Shown here: positions 24,433-34,894 of the stretch, one piece after another
Position numbering within the stretch: the stretch's first letter is position 1
Layout of the letters: every line of letters starts with the position of its first letter
DNA from: Rhipidocladum racemiflorum
Taxonomy: Eukaryota; Streptophyta; Magnoliopsida; Poales; Poaceae
Assembly: GCA_036346355.1 (NCBI GenBank)
Contig: CM070569.1
Location: 60,288,561-60,352,560 of the forward strand
Reading direction: 5' to 3'
Length of the DNA stretch: 64,000 nucleotides
The notes under the pieces: generated by a model
Databases searched by the model: none
What the model was told of the DNA's origin: nothing
The model's input: only the letters and a program-made list of their open reading frames with translations
Position numbers and translations under genes: made by a program

Positions 24433-25824
24433 GTAGCCCCCGAGCCCCCGGGCAGGTCGGAGAGATGCCCGGGGGTTTTGCCTCCGTGCCGTGGTACGCC
24501 TGGCTTGATCAGAGTCTTCGACCGGGTCTTGTGCGCATCTTCCGGTGTAGCCCCGAGCCCCGAGCTGGTTGGAGAGCAGGTCGGGGGGTTACGCCTTGTT
24601 CGCCGCCGCTCGCTGCGTCGACACTGGACCGGGTTTGGTCGGGAAGAGTCCTCGACCGGGTGCGCTCGAGCGCACCCGGTGGGTGTAGCCCCCGAGCTGG
24701 TTGGAGAGCAGGTCGGGGGGTTACGCCTTGCTTGGTTATTGCTTTGTGGTGTTGGAGAGGCCTAATCGCAGTATATTTCGGCACCCGGGCGCCCACGCAG
24801 GTCGCGGCCAGCGCCGGTCGCGATGGTCGCCTCGGCGACACGTGGCGCCAGACATACCGCCGGGCGCCGATGGCTGGTCGCTCGGCGGCACGTATGCCTG
24901 GCCGTATCACGGGCGCGTTAGCTGGTCGCGCTCGGCGCACGTGGTGTCCGGCCGTATCGCCGGGCGCCGCATATGGTCGCCTGGCGGGCACGTGGCGCCC
25001 ATGCTTCAGACGCTATGCGCTTGACCCGGCGGGGCTAGTCGTGGCTCGCTTCACGAGTCGGGCGAAGTTTGTCGTCGGGTGAGGGGTTTACCGCCTGGCC
25101 CCACGCTTACGCCCCGCCCGCAGCGTGGGACCTGGAGGGGTGAGACGCGCGCTTGCCTGCTCGAGCGCCGCCTCGTGGAGCTAAGCGAGTGATCCGGTGG
25201 AACTCGAGGCCCTCGCGAGGGGTCCCCTAGCGACGATCCCGGCTGGTGTCCGACCTCTTGGGGCGATCCATGAAGAACCTTTCCTTACTCGATCCCGTAT
25301 CGGACCTTGGATCGTTCGCCGATCCAGGGTGCAGCTGACTGCCGCCCATCGACGGGCTCCGCGGGAGAGCGTGAGGTATGGTCCCGGACGTGAGTTAAGG
25401 CGATTGAGTCGTCCGCCGACCCAGCTGAGGGCGGCCAGGGGCTCGCCTCGCCTCACCTCTTGCTCGTTTTCGCCATGGCGGAGCCGGATTCGCTTTTCTT
25501 GGTGGTTTCTCGCACCCTCGGGCCGGGCTTTAGGCGCGGTCCGTCGAGCTCTTGGACGGCCCTGGGGCTTTGGTGTTGTCGATCGTGTCCCCGGTCCGGC
25601 CTGGAGGTGGAGACTGAGAGGGCGCTGGGAGCGCCTTTTGAGGCGGCGCCTGCTCTTCCTGCTGTTTTCTGACAACATTTAACGTTTTGCGGGGGTTTGG
25701 TAACTGGCGCACTTACAGCGATGTGGCTAGGTGGCGAGACGTGACGTTTTTCGTGGTGTGGGGCGGTTGGCTTGACTTGCGCCCGCTCGACTCCCGCCGG
25801 TCCGCTTCCCATACATAAGGGAGG
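24433..25824. other. Element 3' non-coding region with GC-rich repeats
   Basis: The unit GAGCTGGTTGGAGAGCAGGT occurs near 24557 and 24692, and a degenerate unit with CGCCGGGCGCCG and GGCACGT recurs between 24800 and 25010. Open frames here run on all strands because of GC content. No coding claim is made. Confidence 0.5.
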
Positions 25825-28800
25825 ATGGGAGGAGTTGTGGTTGCCCCTGCTTTTTCCTGCGACGGGAGAGAGATTGAGAGAGGTGTTTTACCAGCTTTCT
25901 GCTGCCGCCGTTGCTTTAGCGTTTTGAAAATGTGGCAGGAGTGCTCCACTCGCTCCTCTCGCGCGGTCGGCTTGGAGAGGAAAGGCTTTCTTGCGCCGCG
26001 GGATGTCTCCGGGTGGCGGGTTCCGGCGGTGGGGGCGGTTCCCGAGCCTCACGCCAACGAGATCGTGGCGCACGCCTGGTTTTTTGAGCGCGGGCTCGGG
26101 TTTCCTCTTCACGGGTTCGTCCGGGGGCTCCTCTTCTACTACGGGGTGGAGGTGCACCAACTCAACCCGAATGGTGTGCTTCACATCGCGGTGTTCATGA
26201 CGTTGTGCGAGGCGTTTCTTGGCATCGAGCCGCACTGGGCGTTGTGGAAGTACTTCTTCTCCTGCCGGCTGGTGAAGGACAGGGGGGCGAGTCGGGGGGC
26301 ACCTTTTGGAGGCGCCGCGTTGTACCTGCGCTCCAATCGGGCGTTGGAGTACATTGACCTGGAGCTCCCTAAGTCCAACCGGGGCTGGCATTCCGAGTGG
26401 CTCTATGTCCGGAACGTGGAAACGGGCGCCCGCGTTTCTCGACTGCTTCTGAGAGCAGAGAATGCTGGGTTTGGGGGCCTGATCGGAGAGAGCGGCGGAA
26501 GGTGGAGCTGATCGTCGGTCAGATCCGGGTTCTGAAGGCGCGCGGCTTGAACGGCGAGGCCGTTGTGCGCGCGTTCATGGAGAGGCGCGTACAGCCCCTT
26601 GCGGAGAGGGCGCGCCCCATGTTTGAGTACACGGGGGCGTCCGATCCCACGAGGATGCTGGGACCCGAGCTTCCTCCGACAGAGGTCGATGCCCGGGTCC
26701 TCTCTGTCCTGGGCGGCGGTGCGTTGGTGGCGGTGTCTCGAGCTCCTGCTCCTTTAATGGCGGGTCGTGGCTCCGATTTGGTATGCGAATGGGCTCCTCT
26801 GCCTGTTTTCTCCTTTCTCCGGCCGATGTGACCGACTCTCTGGTTTCTTCGCAGGCCGGACGGATGATTTCCTACCGGATTTGCCTGGGAAAAAGAGGCG
26901 AGGGCCTGTGCTTGGGAGACCGAGGAGGCGCGAGATCTTTGCAAGGAAGAGAGAGAGAGGGTTGCGAAGCGAAAAAAGCGGACGCGAGGCGGTCCCGCGG
27001 TGAGGACGTCTCCGATACGACCGGTGCGGAATCGGGCGACCTGGGGTCGTCCCCAAGCTCTGGGGGCAGAGATGGCGACGGTGGGCCCCTCGCGTCCGAC
27101 ACGGACGCCGGAGGTGGAGAGGTCGGGGATGACGGTGTCGCGACCACTGTCGAGCCCGCCGTGGGGTGGCGTCGGACGTTCGGGAAACGGAGGGTCGGGC
27201 ATCTCACCGCGACGCGGCGAAGAAGCGAAAATGCCGTCTGCAGCGCCGACGCGTAAGTGCCTCTCCTCTGCTCGATGCGCGGGTTTTAAGATTGTCTTTG
27301 CTGTTTCTCGACTTGTCGTCGTGCGTGGTCTATACAGGGCTGGCGCGCGCGGTGGCCAGATACTGCCGCTTCCGCTCCAGGGGTCGGAACTGCCGCCGCC
27401 GTCGTCGGCGGGTGCCTCGTCGGTCAAGGCAGACCAGCCGGAGGTCGAGGTGGTCCCTAATGGGTCGGTACCGAGTCACGGCAATGAGGCGACCGGCAAC
27501 CATGCAGTGTCGGGGTTGGCGATCGAGCAACCGTCGGGGCCGCCGATCGTTCCGGCCATCGAGACGGCGGGGTCAGCCTTCACGCCGAGGTCCGAGGAGG
27601 ACCCCTGCGCCGAAGTCGAGCCGGTCCGCTCGAGGTGAAGCGGCGGCGGGAAGAGCTCCCATCGCCCGGTGGGACCCCTCCGTTAGCGCAGCTTCGCGCC
27701 AGGGTTCGTTACGCCATCGCTCGGCCCTCCTTCCAGTCGGGCTGCGAGGAGACGACGATGGAGACGGCCGCCGGGCGGTGCAGAGGAGGTGGTTGTCGAG
27801 CCCTCGCGGTAGCCGGGCGCTGCTCGCGTTCCTATCCCATTGGTCCTACCAGTGCTCGCCGCCGGTGGTCCCGACGACGAGGCGAGGGGACGAGTGGACA
27901 TGGCCGGAGAGATCTGCCAAGAGGTTACTACCGGCGCATCGGTCCGCGAGGCGCTGCCGCCTTCGCTCGATCCTTTAACGCAAGGTCGGGGTTGTTTCGG
28001 GAGGCCCTTCGGAGAGTTGAGGTAATCTCGCTTGTTCCGCTGGCGTGTCTTCCTTTTGGTTGGTTAGATTGAGGGTCGATGGGTGTCTTTTGTCCTTAGA
28101 CTCAAGACCCTGGCCGGGCGTTCAAGTCTGGGTACATCCGGTTCGTAACTGCAAGGGTCGTCACGAGTTGGAGTGCGACGGCCAAGCGCTCCGAACTATC
28201 GGAGGCTCGGAGTGCCTTGGACCGCGAGCGGGTTGAAGCGGCGAGGGCCCGCCAAGAGAGTGTGGACGCAAAAGACGCCTTGCTCGGGGAGCGTCAGGCG
28301 AAGCGGGCTTCGGACGAGAAGGTGTCTGATCTTGAGTCCCTCTTGGCGGGGGCAAACCGGGCGAAGGGGGATGCTGAGTCGAACGCCGCTCGTCTCAGCA
28401 GGGAGCTTGAAGCGGCTGGGAAGCTTGCCCAGGACGCGGCTATCGAGCGCGACGCTTTGGTGCAAGTCGAGCGATCGGGCGATCCGGCACAGTCGAGGAG
28501 GATCTTCGTAGTTTGGCTGACTCTGTGTCGGGTAAGTGCCTTAGCTTTGGCGTCCTTAATTTTTTGGGTTGCTTTGCCGTGGCCTTCTGATTCCACTGGT
28601 CTTGTTGCAGAGTTGCGTAAGAACCTCGAGCACCACGAGGCGCTAAGGTGGCGGAGGAGGCGCTGCGGATTTGAGGCGCTCGTGGCGCCGCGACGGTTGC
28701 TAAGGCCACGCGACGTGGGTTCTATCCGCGCCACCGTTTGAGGAGGATCAGGCCGAGCTGACGTCTTTGCGAGCGGTCGGCCGAGAGATCCGTGATCGGG

Positions 28801-29086
28801 TGCTGGGGCCGGTGGACTCTCAACCAGGCTCGAGCTCGCTGGGGAGTGCCCTGGCCCGTGTGCCCGACCACGTAGAGGCTTCGGTGGCGACCGGTGCTGT
28901 TCTCGGGGCTGCCTCGGCCGGTTTGTATGCGCTCTCCTACTACGACGGCATCGACCTTGATATTGTCGAGAGCGGGTTGCTACGAACCGGTCCGAGGAGG
29001 AAGTCGACGCCTTGGAGCTTCGGGTCGAACCGCACGCCAGGGCGATTGCCGACCAGGTTTCCCCGACCGACGTCCTTCATAGATGA
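25825..29086 (+). pseudogene. Antisense gene of the Tat element (Transposase_28-type domain plus coiled coil), spliced, frame-broken
   Basis: It reads opposite to gag-pol. The N-terminal part (to about 26400) matches the plant putative gypsy-type transposon domain (PF04195): HANEIVAHAWFFERGLGFPL, GFVRGLLFYYGVEVHQLNPN and SNRGWHSEW are visible. A frameshift near 26410-26430 leads to RRKVELIVGQIRVLKARGL and ARPMFEYTGASDPTR. Four short introns with GT-AG ends can be proposed: 26781-26854, 27253-27337, 28022-28099, 28532-28610. The junction at 28021/28100 continues one open frame into a charged heptad-like stretch (SELSEARSALDRERVEAARA and on to AAIERDALV), a predicted coiled coil. The frame ends at TGA 29084-29086. 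Function in the retroelement is unknown; related antisense ORFs are known from Tat elements. At least two frameshifts make this copy defective. Confidence 0.65.
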
Positions 29087-29739
29087 ATGATAAAGGGAAA
29101 TTAAACAGTTTTTTCTTTGCTCTTTCTAGATTTGTAAGGAACTGGTATGTGTTTTGCCCTGTGCTTGTTTTTCGCACCCTTTGTTTGTGGTGGTCACTAT
29201 TACCGTCCATAGCCTTGGGGACCACAGGGGTCGGGCGTAGGTTGGTGTGTGCACTACAAAGTAAGGGAGCGGGGAAAACACGAGCGTTCAGAACGCGCCC
29301 GATCGGTCGATGCGGCCGTGGGAGGGTGCTCCCACCAATCGTGGGTCGCCCGCTTGGGCACTATTTCACAACCGTAGCACGGGCGAGGGGCCGTAGTACT
29401 TCCGGGTCGAAAGTTTGGCGATTTCGGAGGACCCGGCAATTGGTCGTGTCACCAACCCACGGACTCTTATAGCCCCGAGTGGTGCGAGGCGGTTTGGTCG
29501 TTACCGCGCGCCACTTTGAAGGAGTAACAACGAGTGCAGGGAAAGAAGGTATTCACTTATCTTTCTTTGCAATCAAGCGCAGGTTCTCGAGGCGTTTTTT
29601 TGTTCAACGCGAGAATCGGCGGTGCCGGTTTCCGCGACCGCCGCTTTTGACGCCGGCTTCCACGCCATCGGCCTTGGAAAGGCGCGGTCGTAGTTAATGC
29701 CGGGCGGTGCCCCTCGGCCGCTTCGCCTCGCGGATCGCC
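29087..29739. other. Spacer between the two antisense units
   Basis: No coding frame supported. It should hold the 3' end of the left unit and the promoter of the right one. Confidence 0.45.
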
Positions 29740-29748
29740 TATAAATAG
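29740..29748 (+). promoter_or_regulatory. TATA box of the internal antisense ORF
   Basis: CGCCTATAAATAGGTG is a canonical plant TATA context on the plus strand, 59 bp before the ATG at 29807, allowing a start site near 29770-29780. Confidence 0.55.
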
Positions 29749-29806
29749 GTGAGCGGTGGCGCTGACTTCATCCATGACGTTGAGGCCTGGCCGCTAACTC
29801 GTTTTC

Positions 29807-30145
29807 ATGGTCGCCGCCTCTCAACCTCGCTCCAAGGTCGAGCGCCCACCCATCGACGAGATCGACTGGGACGCCTTTGAATAAGAGGCGGAGGACGAGG
29901 AGTTGGAGCGACGAGCCGGTCGCTTTGTAGTGGCGGCCCCGTCGGACGACGGGGTTGATTGGGAGCTGCTGGAGCGGGAGGCGGAGGAGGAGGAGCGGGA
30001 ATGGGAGCGGCAGGCTGCGGTCGTCGAGCTGAGGGAACCGCCGCCGCGAGCGCCCGAGCGATTGGGGGAACAGGACGTCGTTCCCCCTGTGCCCCTTCTC
30101 CCTCAGGGAGCCTGGAGTCCACCGCGACATCCAGGCCCGTGCTAA
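29807..30145 (+). pseudogene. Small acidic antisense ORF in the Tat element
   Basis: From ATG 29807 the frame reads MVAASQPRSKVERPPIDEID then WDAFE, a TAA stop, and continues in the same frame for 86 more codons: EAEDEELERRAGRFVVAA, SDDGVDWELLEREAEEEERE and a Pro-rich tail ending at TGA 30143-30145. Without the stop it would be an acidic, glutamate-rich protein of about 112 residues. The family is not recognised. It has its own TATA box upstream and lies antisense between integrase and the larger antisense gene. A GC-rich shadow frame is possible, but codon periodicity and the repeated WDAFE/WELLE motif favour a real, now interrupted, gene. Confidence 0.45.
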
Positions 30146-30800
30146 TGAATGCGCTGCCGGTCGCCCCAATCACGCTGCCGTACACCTCTCCGTCGGTGGA
30201 CCCTTCTGTGGCGAGCCCCGAGTTCCCTCGGGAACCATAGAGGTCACACAGGGGGGCGCGGGGGGCTTCCGGCTCTTGGCGTCGCACGCGGGCAGATCGG
30301 GGCTCTCCCGTCGCGGGTTTCGACGATTCGACCAGTTTCTGCTGCGTTTTGCGGCAAAAATTGTGCGGGAAGCCGAAGCCGCGCTTGGAGAGGGATGATA
30401 AGTCCGGAGATCACCGAGGCGAGGAGGGCCCTAGAATAAAATAAACTTTTTCGGTTTTAGACTTTACGTTTCTAAAGAATGTAAATGCTGTCGAATCGGA
30501 AGAAATAAAGGTGTTCGGATTCTTCAGGGGTTTTGTGTGTGCTTTTCGCTATCTTTTCGGGTGTGCTTTTCTGGTGAAGCGCGCCGGGATCACTGTTCTC
30601 GGGTCCGAGGGGGCCATCCGAGCAGTGATCGACGTGTTCAAGTGTTTTTCCGAAAAGTAGGCAAAGAGGTTTTAACACGAGCGTTCGCATTCCGACCTCG
30701 CTCGTCGGGTCGGGTAGAAACGCTACGCGAGAACCACCGAGGGTCGGGCCGCCGGTGAGAGTGCGAACACGGTAGTAGACGAGGTAAAAGAGAAATGGAC
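30146..30800. other. Spacer between integrase end and antisense ORF
   Basis: Nothing firmly coding. It should contain the 3' ends of the convergent pol and small antisense units. Confidence 0.45.
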
Positions 30801-31726
30801 TTAAGGGTAGAATCGTCTTAGCTTTTCGATATTCCAGGCGTTGGACAAGATGCTGCACTCGGGATCCTTGAGCCGGTAAGTGCCGGGTCGAAGGACTTCT
30901 ACTACAGTGAAGGGGCCTTCCCAAGGAGTGGAGAGCTTATGCTTGTCTTTGTTGGACTGAACCTGGCGCAGAACAAGGTCGCCTATGTTGAATGCTCGCC
31001 CTCTAACCTTGCGGTCGTGGTAGCGCCGTAGTGCCTGCTGGTACTTGGCTGAGCGGATGATGGCGACATCCCGCGCTTCATCGAGCCGGTCGACAGCGTC
31101 TTGTTGAGACTCGAGCCCCCGGGTTTCGTCGAAGGCTCGAATCCTTGGGGCGCCGTAGTTTAAGTCGATTGGCAGGATGGCCTCGGCCCCGAACGCCAAG
31201 AAAAATGGCGTGAATCCGGTCGATCGGGTTGGGGTGGTCCGCAGGCTCCAAAGTACGGGAGGCACCTCAGCCGCCCAACGTCCCGCGTATCTCTTAGTCG
31301 GTCGAAGATCCGCGGTTTGAGCCCCTGGAGGATCATGCCGTTCGCGCGTTCGACTTGGCCGTTGCTCCGTGGGTGGGCAACGGCTGCCCAATCCACGCGA
31401 ATGCTGAAGCTGTCGCAGAGCTCGAGAAACTCCTTTCTCGTGAATTGCGTTCCGTTGTCGGTGATGATGGAGTTCGGGACTCCAAACCGGTAGACGATGT
31501 TGCGGATGAAGTCCGCCGCCCGCGCCGAAGTGATGGTCGTGATCGGCTTAGCTTCTATCCACTTGGTAAACTTGTCCATCGCAACCAAAGAGCGGTGAAG
31601 CCCCGGCGCTTTCTTGAAAGGCCCGACTGTCGAGTCCCCAAACAAACAAAGGCCAGGTAATAGGGATCGCCTGGAGGGCTTGCGCCGAGGTGAGTTTGCC
31701 GGGCGAAGAATTGGCACCCTTCGCAT
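30801..31726 (-). pseudogene. Tat-type gypsy integrase
   Basis: The catalytic core is recognisable: AMDKFTKWIEAKPI (first Asp), SIITDNGTQFTRKEF (second Asp) and HPRSNGQVERAN (catalytic Glu), a D,D-35-E arrangement. A frameshift near 31300 moves the C-terminal part to another frame, which continues LRTTPTRSTGFTPFFLAFGA, YHDRKVRGRAFNIGDLVLRQ and GPFTVVEVLRPGTYRLKD to LRRFYP. It is the last domain of pol on the minus strand. Confidence 0.85.
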
Positions 31727-31974
31727 GTCCGGACGATGTGGTCAGAGTCGGCGATAGCAGTTGGCCAGTAGAAGCCTTGTCGGAAGGCTTTCCCGACCAA
31801 GCTCCGCGACCCAGCGTGGTGTCCGCACATTCCCCCGTGGAGGTCGTGGAGCATCTCTCTTCCTGGTGGCGGAATACACCTCTGGAGGATCCCGGAGGGG
31901 CTCCTTTGTAGAGGTCGCACGACCAAGACAAAGGATTTTGCCCGTCGAGCGAGGCGGCGGGCCTCGCTGGGTCG
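31727..31974 (-). pseudogene. Integrase zinc-finger (H2C2) region, degraded
   Basis: The minus strand reads CGHHAGSRSLVGKAFRQGFY and CEGCQFFARQTH in one frame, the usual HH-CC integrase N-terminal region, with frameshifts to both neighbours. Confidence 0.65.
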
Positions 31975-32763
31975 TCAGAGGGAGTCGCCGGTCACCGATC
32001 GACGAAGGGTTTCCTCCAATCGGTCTTTGGTCATCGTGACGTTGCGGCTTGGCTTGGCTATCTCACCTCCGGCCGGGTTGTCCGCGGAGGTGCTTGGCGA
32101 GTCGCCCATCCTGGCCGTCTGGACGATCGGCCTGATGGATGCTTGGTGTAGGTCGAGGACGAAAACCCCAGGCGGGACCGGCCCTCTGCCAGAGGCAAGG
32201 TTGGCTAGACGGTCGGCCTCACCGTTGTTCCGTCTGTAGCTATGGTGAAGCTCAAATCCCTTGAACTTCTGCTCCAATTTGCGTATCTCTTGACAATAGG
32301 CCGCCATCCGGCTGTCGCGAGGTTCCGCGGCCTTCATGACTTGGTCGACGACTAGTTTTGAGTCGCCGTGCACGTATAGCCGCTACGCTCCGAGGTCGGA
32401 GGCGATGCGGAGACCGGTAACGAGGGCCTCGTACTCGGCGACGTTGTTGGTCGCGTCGAAAAGCAGTCGGATGGCATACTGGAGCCTATTTCCGAGTGGG
32501 GAAACAATGACGACCCCGGCCCCGGCTCCGTTTTTGGTGAAGGATCCGTCAAAGTACATTGTCCGGTACTCAGGATCTTCGAGCGGAGGTGGTGCCTGAG
32601 CTTCGGTCCATTCGGCGACGAAGTCGGCTAGAACTTGAGATTTTACGGCGGTCCGAGGGATGTATGCTATGTCGTGCCCGTTGAGCTCGAGTGCCCATTT
32701 GGCAATCCTCCTGGAGGCGTCGCGGTTGTGGATGACCTCGCCAAGTGGTAGAGAAGTCACCAC
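31975..32763 (-). pseudogene. RNase H regions of Tat-type pol
   Basis: The first segment (32763-32383) carries YIPRTAVKSQVLADFVAEWT and the second-type RNase H start RTMYFDGSFTKNGAGAGVVI with ATNNVAEYEALVTGLRIA. After a break the frame 32373-31975 continues MHGDSKLVVDQVMK and NNGEADRLANLASG. An additional RNase H domain is a known hallmark of Tat-lineage gypsy elements. The break between segments shows this copy is inactive. Confidence 0.8.
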
Positions 32764-33935
32764 GGAGACGCTGCGTCTTGCTGAAGTAGTGTACCAACTT
32801 TCTTTTCGTGATTAGAACCGCGTAGATCATCTTCTGCATCTGTGGGTACCGCGTCTTGGACTCAGAGAGTACTTCGCTGACGAAGTAAACCGGCCGTTGG
32901 ACCTTGAGAACCCGTCCTTCCTCTCGCCGCTTCCACGACGAGCGCCGCTAACGCCCTGGGTCGTGGCGGAAATGTAGAGCAAACAGAGGTTCTTCTGGCG
33001 CCGGGCGACCAAAGATCGGAGGAGAGGTCGTAAGAACCTTTAGCGCATCGAAGGCGCCCTGAAGCTTCCTTCGCCCACCGAACTGGTCGGATTTCTTCAG
33101 GAGTTTGTAAAGAGGCAAACTGCGCTCGCCGAGGCGACGTGAAGCGACTCAAGGCCGCGAGGCATCCTGTCAGCCTCTGGGCCCCTTTGAGGTTGCTGAT
33201 CGGCCCCATCCTTAAGATTGCGGAGATCTTGTCTTGGCTGGCTTCGATGCCGCGCTCGGAGACGATAAAGCCGAGTAGCTTCCCTTTGGGTACCCCGAAG
33301 ACGCATTTTTCGGGGTTGAGCTTAATGCGGAACCGCCGAAGGTTCGCAAAAGTCTCTTCCAGGTCGGTGATGATGTCGTGGGCCTTCCTGGTCTTGACAA
33401 CGATGTCGTCGACGTACGCCTCGACGTTACGGCCGATTTGGTCGGAAAAGCACGTTTGCATACATCGTTGGTATGTAGCTCCCGCGTTTTTCAGGCCAAA
33501 CGGCATCGTTACGTAACAGAACGAGCCGTACGGGGTGATGAACGAGGTCGCAGGTTGGTCGTCTTCCTTCATCGCGATCTGGTGATAGCCTGAGTAGGCG
33601 TCCAGGAAGGACAGACACTCGCACCCCGCGGTGGAGTCTACCACCTGATCAATGCGGGGCAAGGGGAATGGATCCTTTGGACATGCCTTATTGAGGCTTG
33701 TGTAGTCAACACACATTCTCCATTGCCCAGTCTTCTTTTTCACAAGTACAGGGTTGGCTAACCACTCGGGGTGGCGAACTTCTTTGATGAACCCTGCGGC
33801 CAAGAGCTTGGCGATCTCTTCTCCTATGGCCGTGCGCTTTTCTTCGTCGAAGCGACGCAGACGCTGGGCGACTGGTCTAGACCCAGATCGGACGTTCAGA
33901 GAGTGCTCGGCGACTTCCCTCGGGATTCCTGGCAT
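32764..33935 (-). pseudogene. Reverse transcriptase of Tat-type pol
   Basis: The open minus-strand frame 33935-32862 contains the gypsy RT domain: NPVLVKKKTGQWRMCVDYTS, PFPLPRIDQVVDST, FLDAYSGYHQIAM, PFGLKNAGATYQR and the catalytic box AYVDDIVVKT at about residues 172-181, followed by FGVPKGKLLGFIVSERGIEA. The thumb and connection region after about 33080 is frameshifted toward the RNase H part. Confidence 0.9.
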
Positions 33936-33998
33936 GTCGGAGGGCCTCCATGCGAAGATATCTCGGTTGGCGCGGAGGAAATCGACGAGCGCGCTTTT

Positions 33999-34776
33999 CT
34001 ATTTGGCAGGAAGCGTGGTCCCGACCCGAACGGTCTTGATCGGATCTTTGGGGTCGACCTGGATAGCCTTCGTGTCCTCGGCGGATTTGAAGGAGCCCGA
34101 CCCGGACTTGCTGGAGTCGGGAGCAGACTGTTGGGTCGTGGCCCGGAGGCCGGCGAGTTCGGCGGACGCGACGACCGCCGAAGCCAACTCGCAGCCGTCC
34201 TTCTCGCAGTTGTAAGCGAGCTGGAAAGACGCGGTCACGGTGATCACCCCATGCGGCCTGGGCATCTTCAGCTTTAGGTAGGTGTAGTTGGGGATCGCCA
34301 TGAATTTCGCGTAGCATGGTCTTCCCAAAATGGCGTGGTAGGAGCCGGTGAAATCCACGACCTCAAAGGTGAGGGTTTCGGTGCGAAAGTTGGCCGGGCT
34401 CCCGAACGTGGCCAGGCGGTCGACCGCCCAGCGGGTGGGCCTCCTGGCCAGGGACGACGCCGTGAAAAGGCGCCCTACTCGGTCGGAGGCTTGGGCGGGG
34501 AATCCCCATGGCGTCGAGGGTCTCGACATAAAGAATGTTGAGACTGCTACCGCCGTCCATGAGCACCTTGGTCAGGCGTTTCGTCCCCACAATGTGGTCG
34601 ACGACAAGCGGGTATCTCCCTGGTTGCGGGATGTGGTTGGGATGGTCGGTTCGATCAAAGGTGATCGGGGACTCCGACCATCGAAGGTATTTGGGTGTGG
34701 CAGGGTTTGCCGCGAGCACCTCCCAAGAGGGCAAGTTTGAGCCGCCTTCGGCCGGGCGTAGCTTGCCGTCCGCCAA
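33999..34776 (-). pseudogene. Retroviral-type aspartic protease, frameshifted
   Basis: The active site region LTKVLMDGGSSLNILYVETL reads in one frame (34776-34363). After a frameshift near 34440 the second frame (34529-33999) carries TLTFEVVDFTGSYHAILGRP and FMAIPNYTYLKLKMP. The catalytic site is DGGSS rather than the usual DTGSS/DSGSS form, as is common in this plant group. Confidence 0.8.
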
Positions 34777-34894
34777 AGATCATGAGGCATCCGCTTGCCG
34801 GGAAGCCGCTCGCCTTTGTCCCCGCTTCTGGCCGGCGCCGGTCTTGCTTTTCCCTTTGCCCCGCTGGCGTCGTGGGGCTTGGAAAGGAAACGCT

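Noticed and set aside
24288..25682. Plus-strand frames of 264 and 161 residues
   Set aside because: GC-rich non-coding end of the Tat-type element; products have no domain and both strands are equally open.
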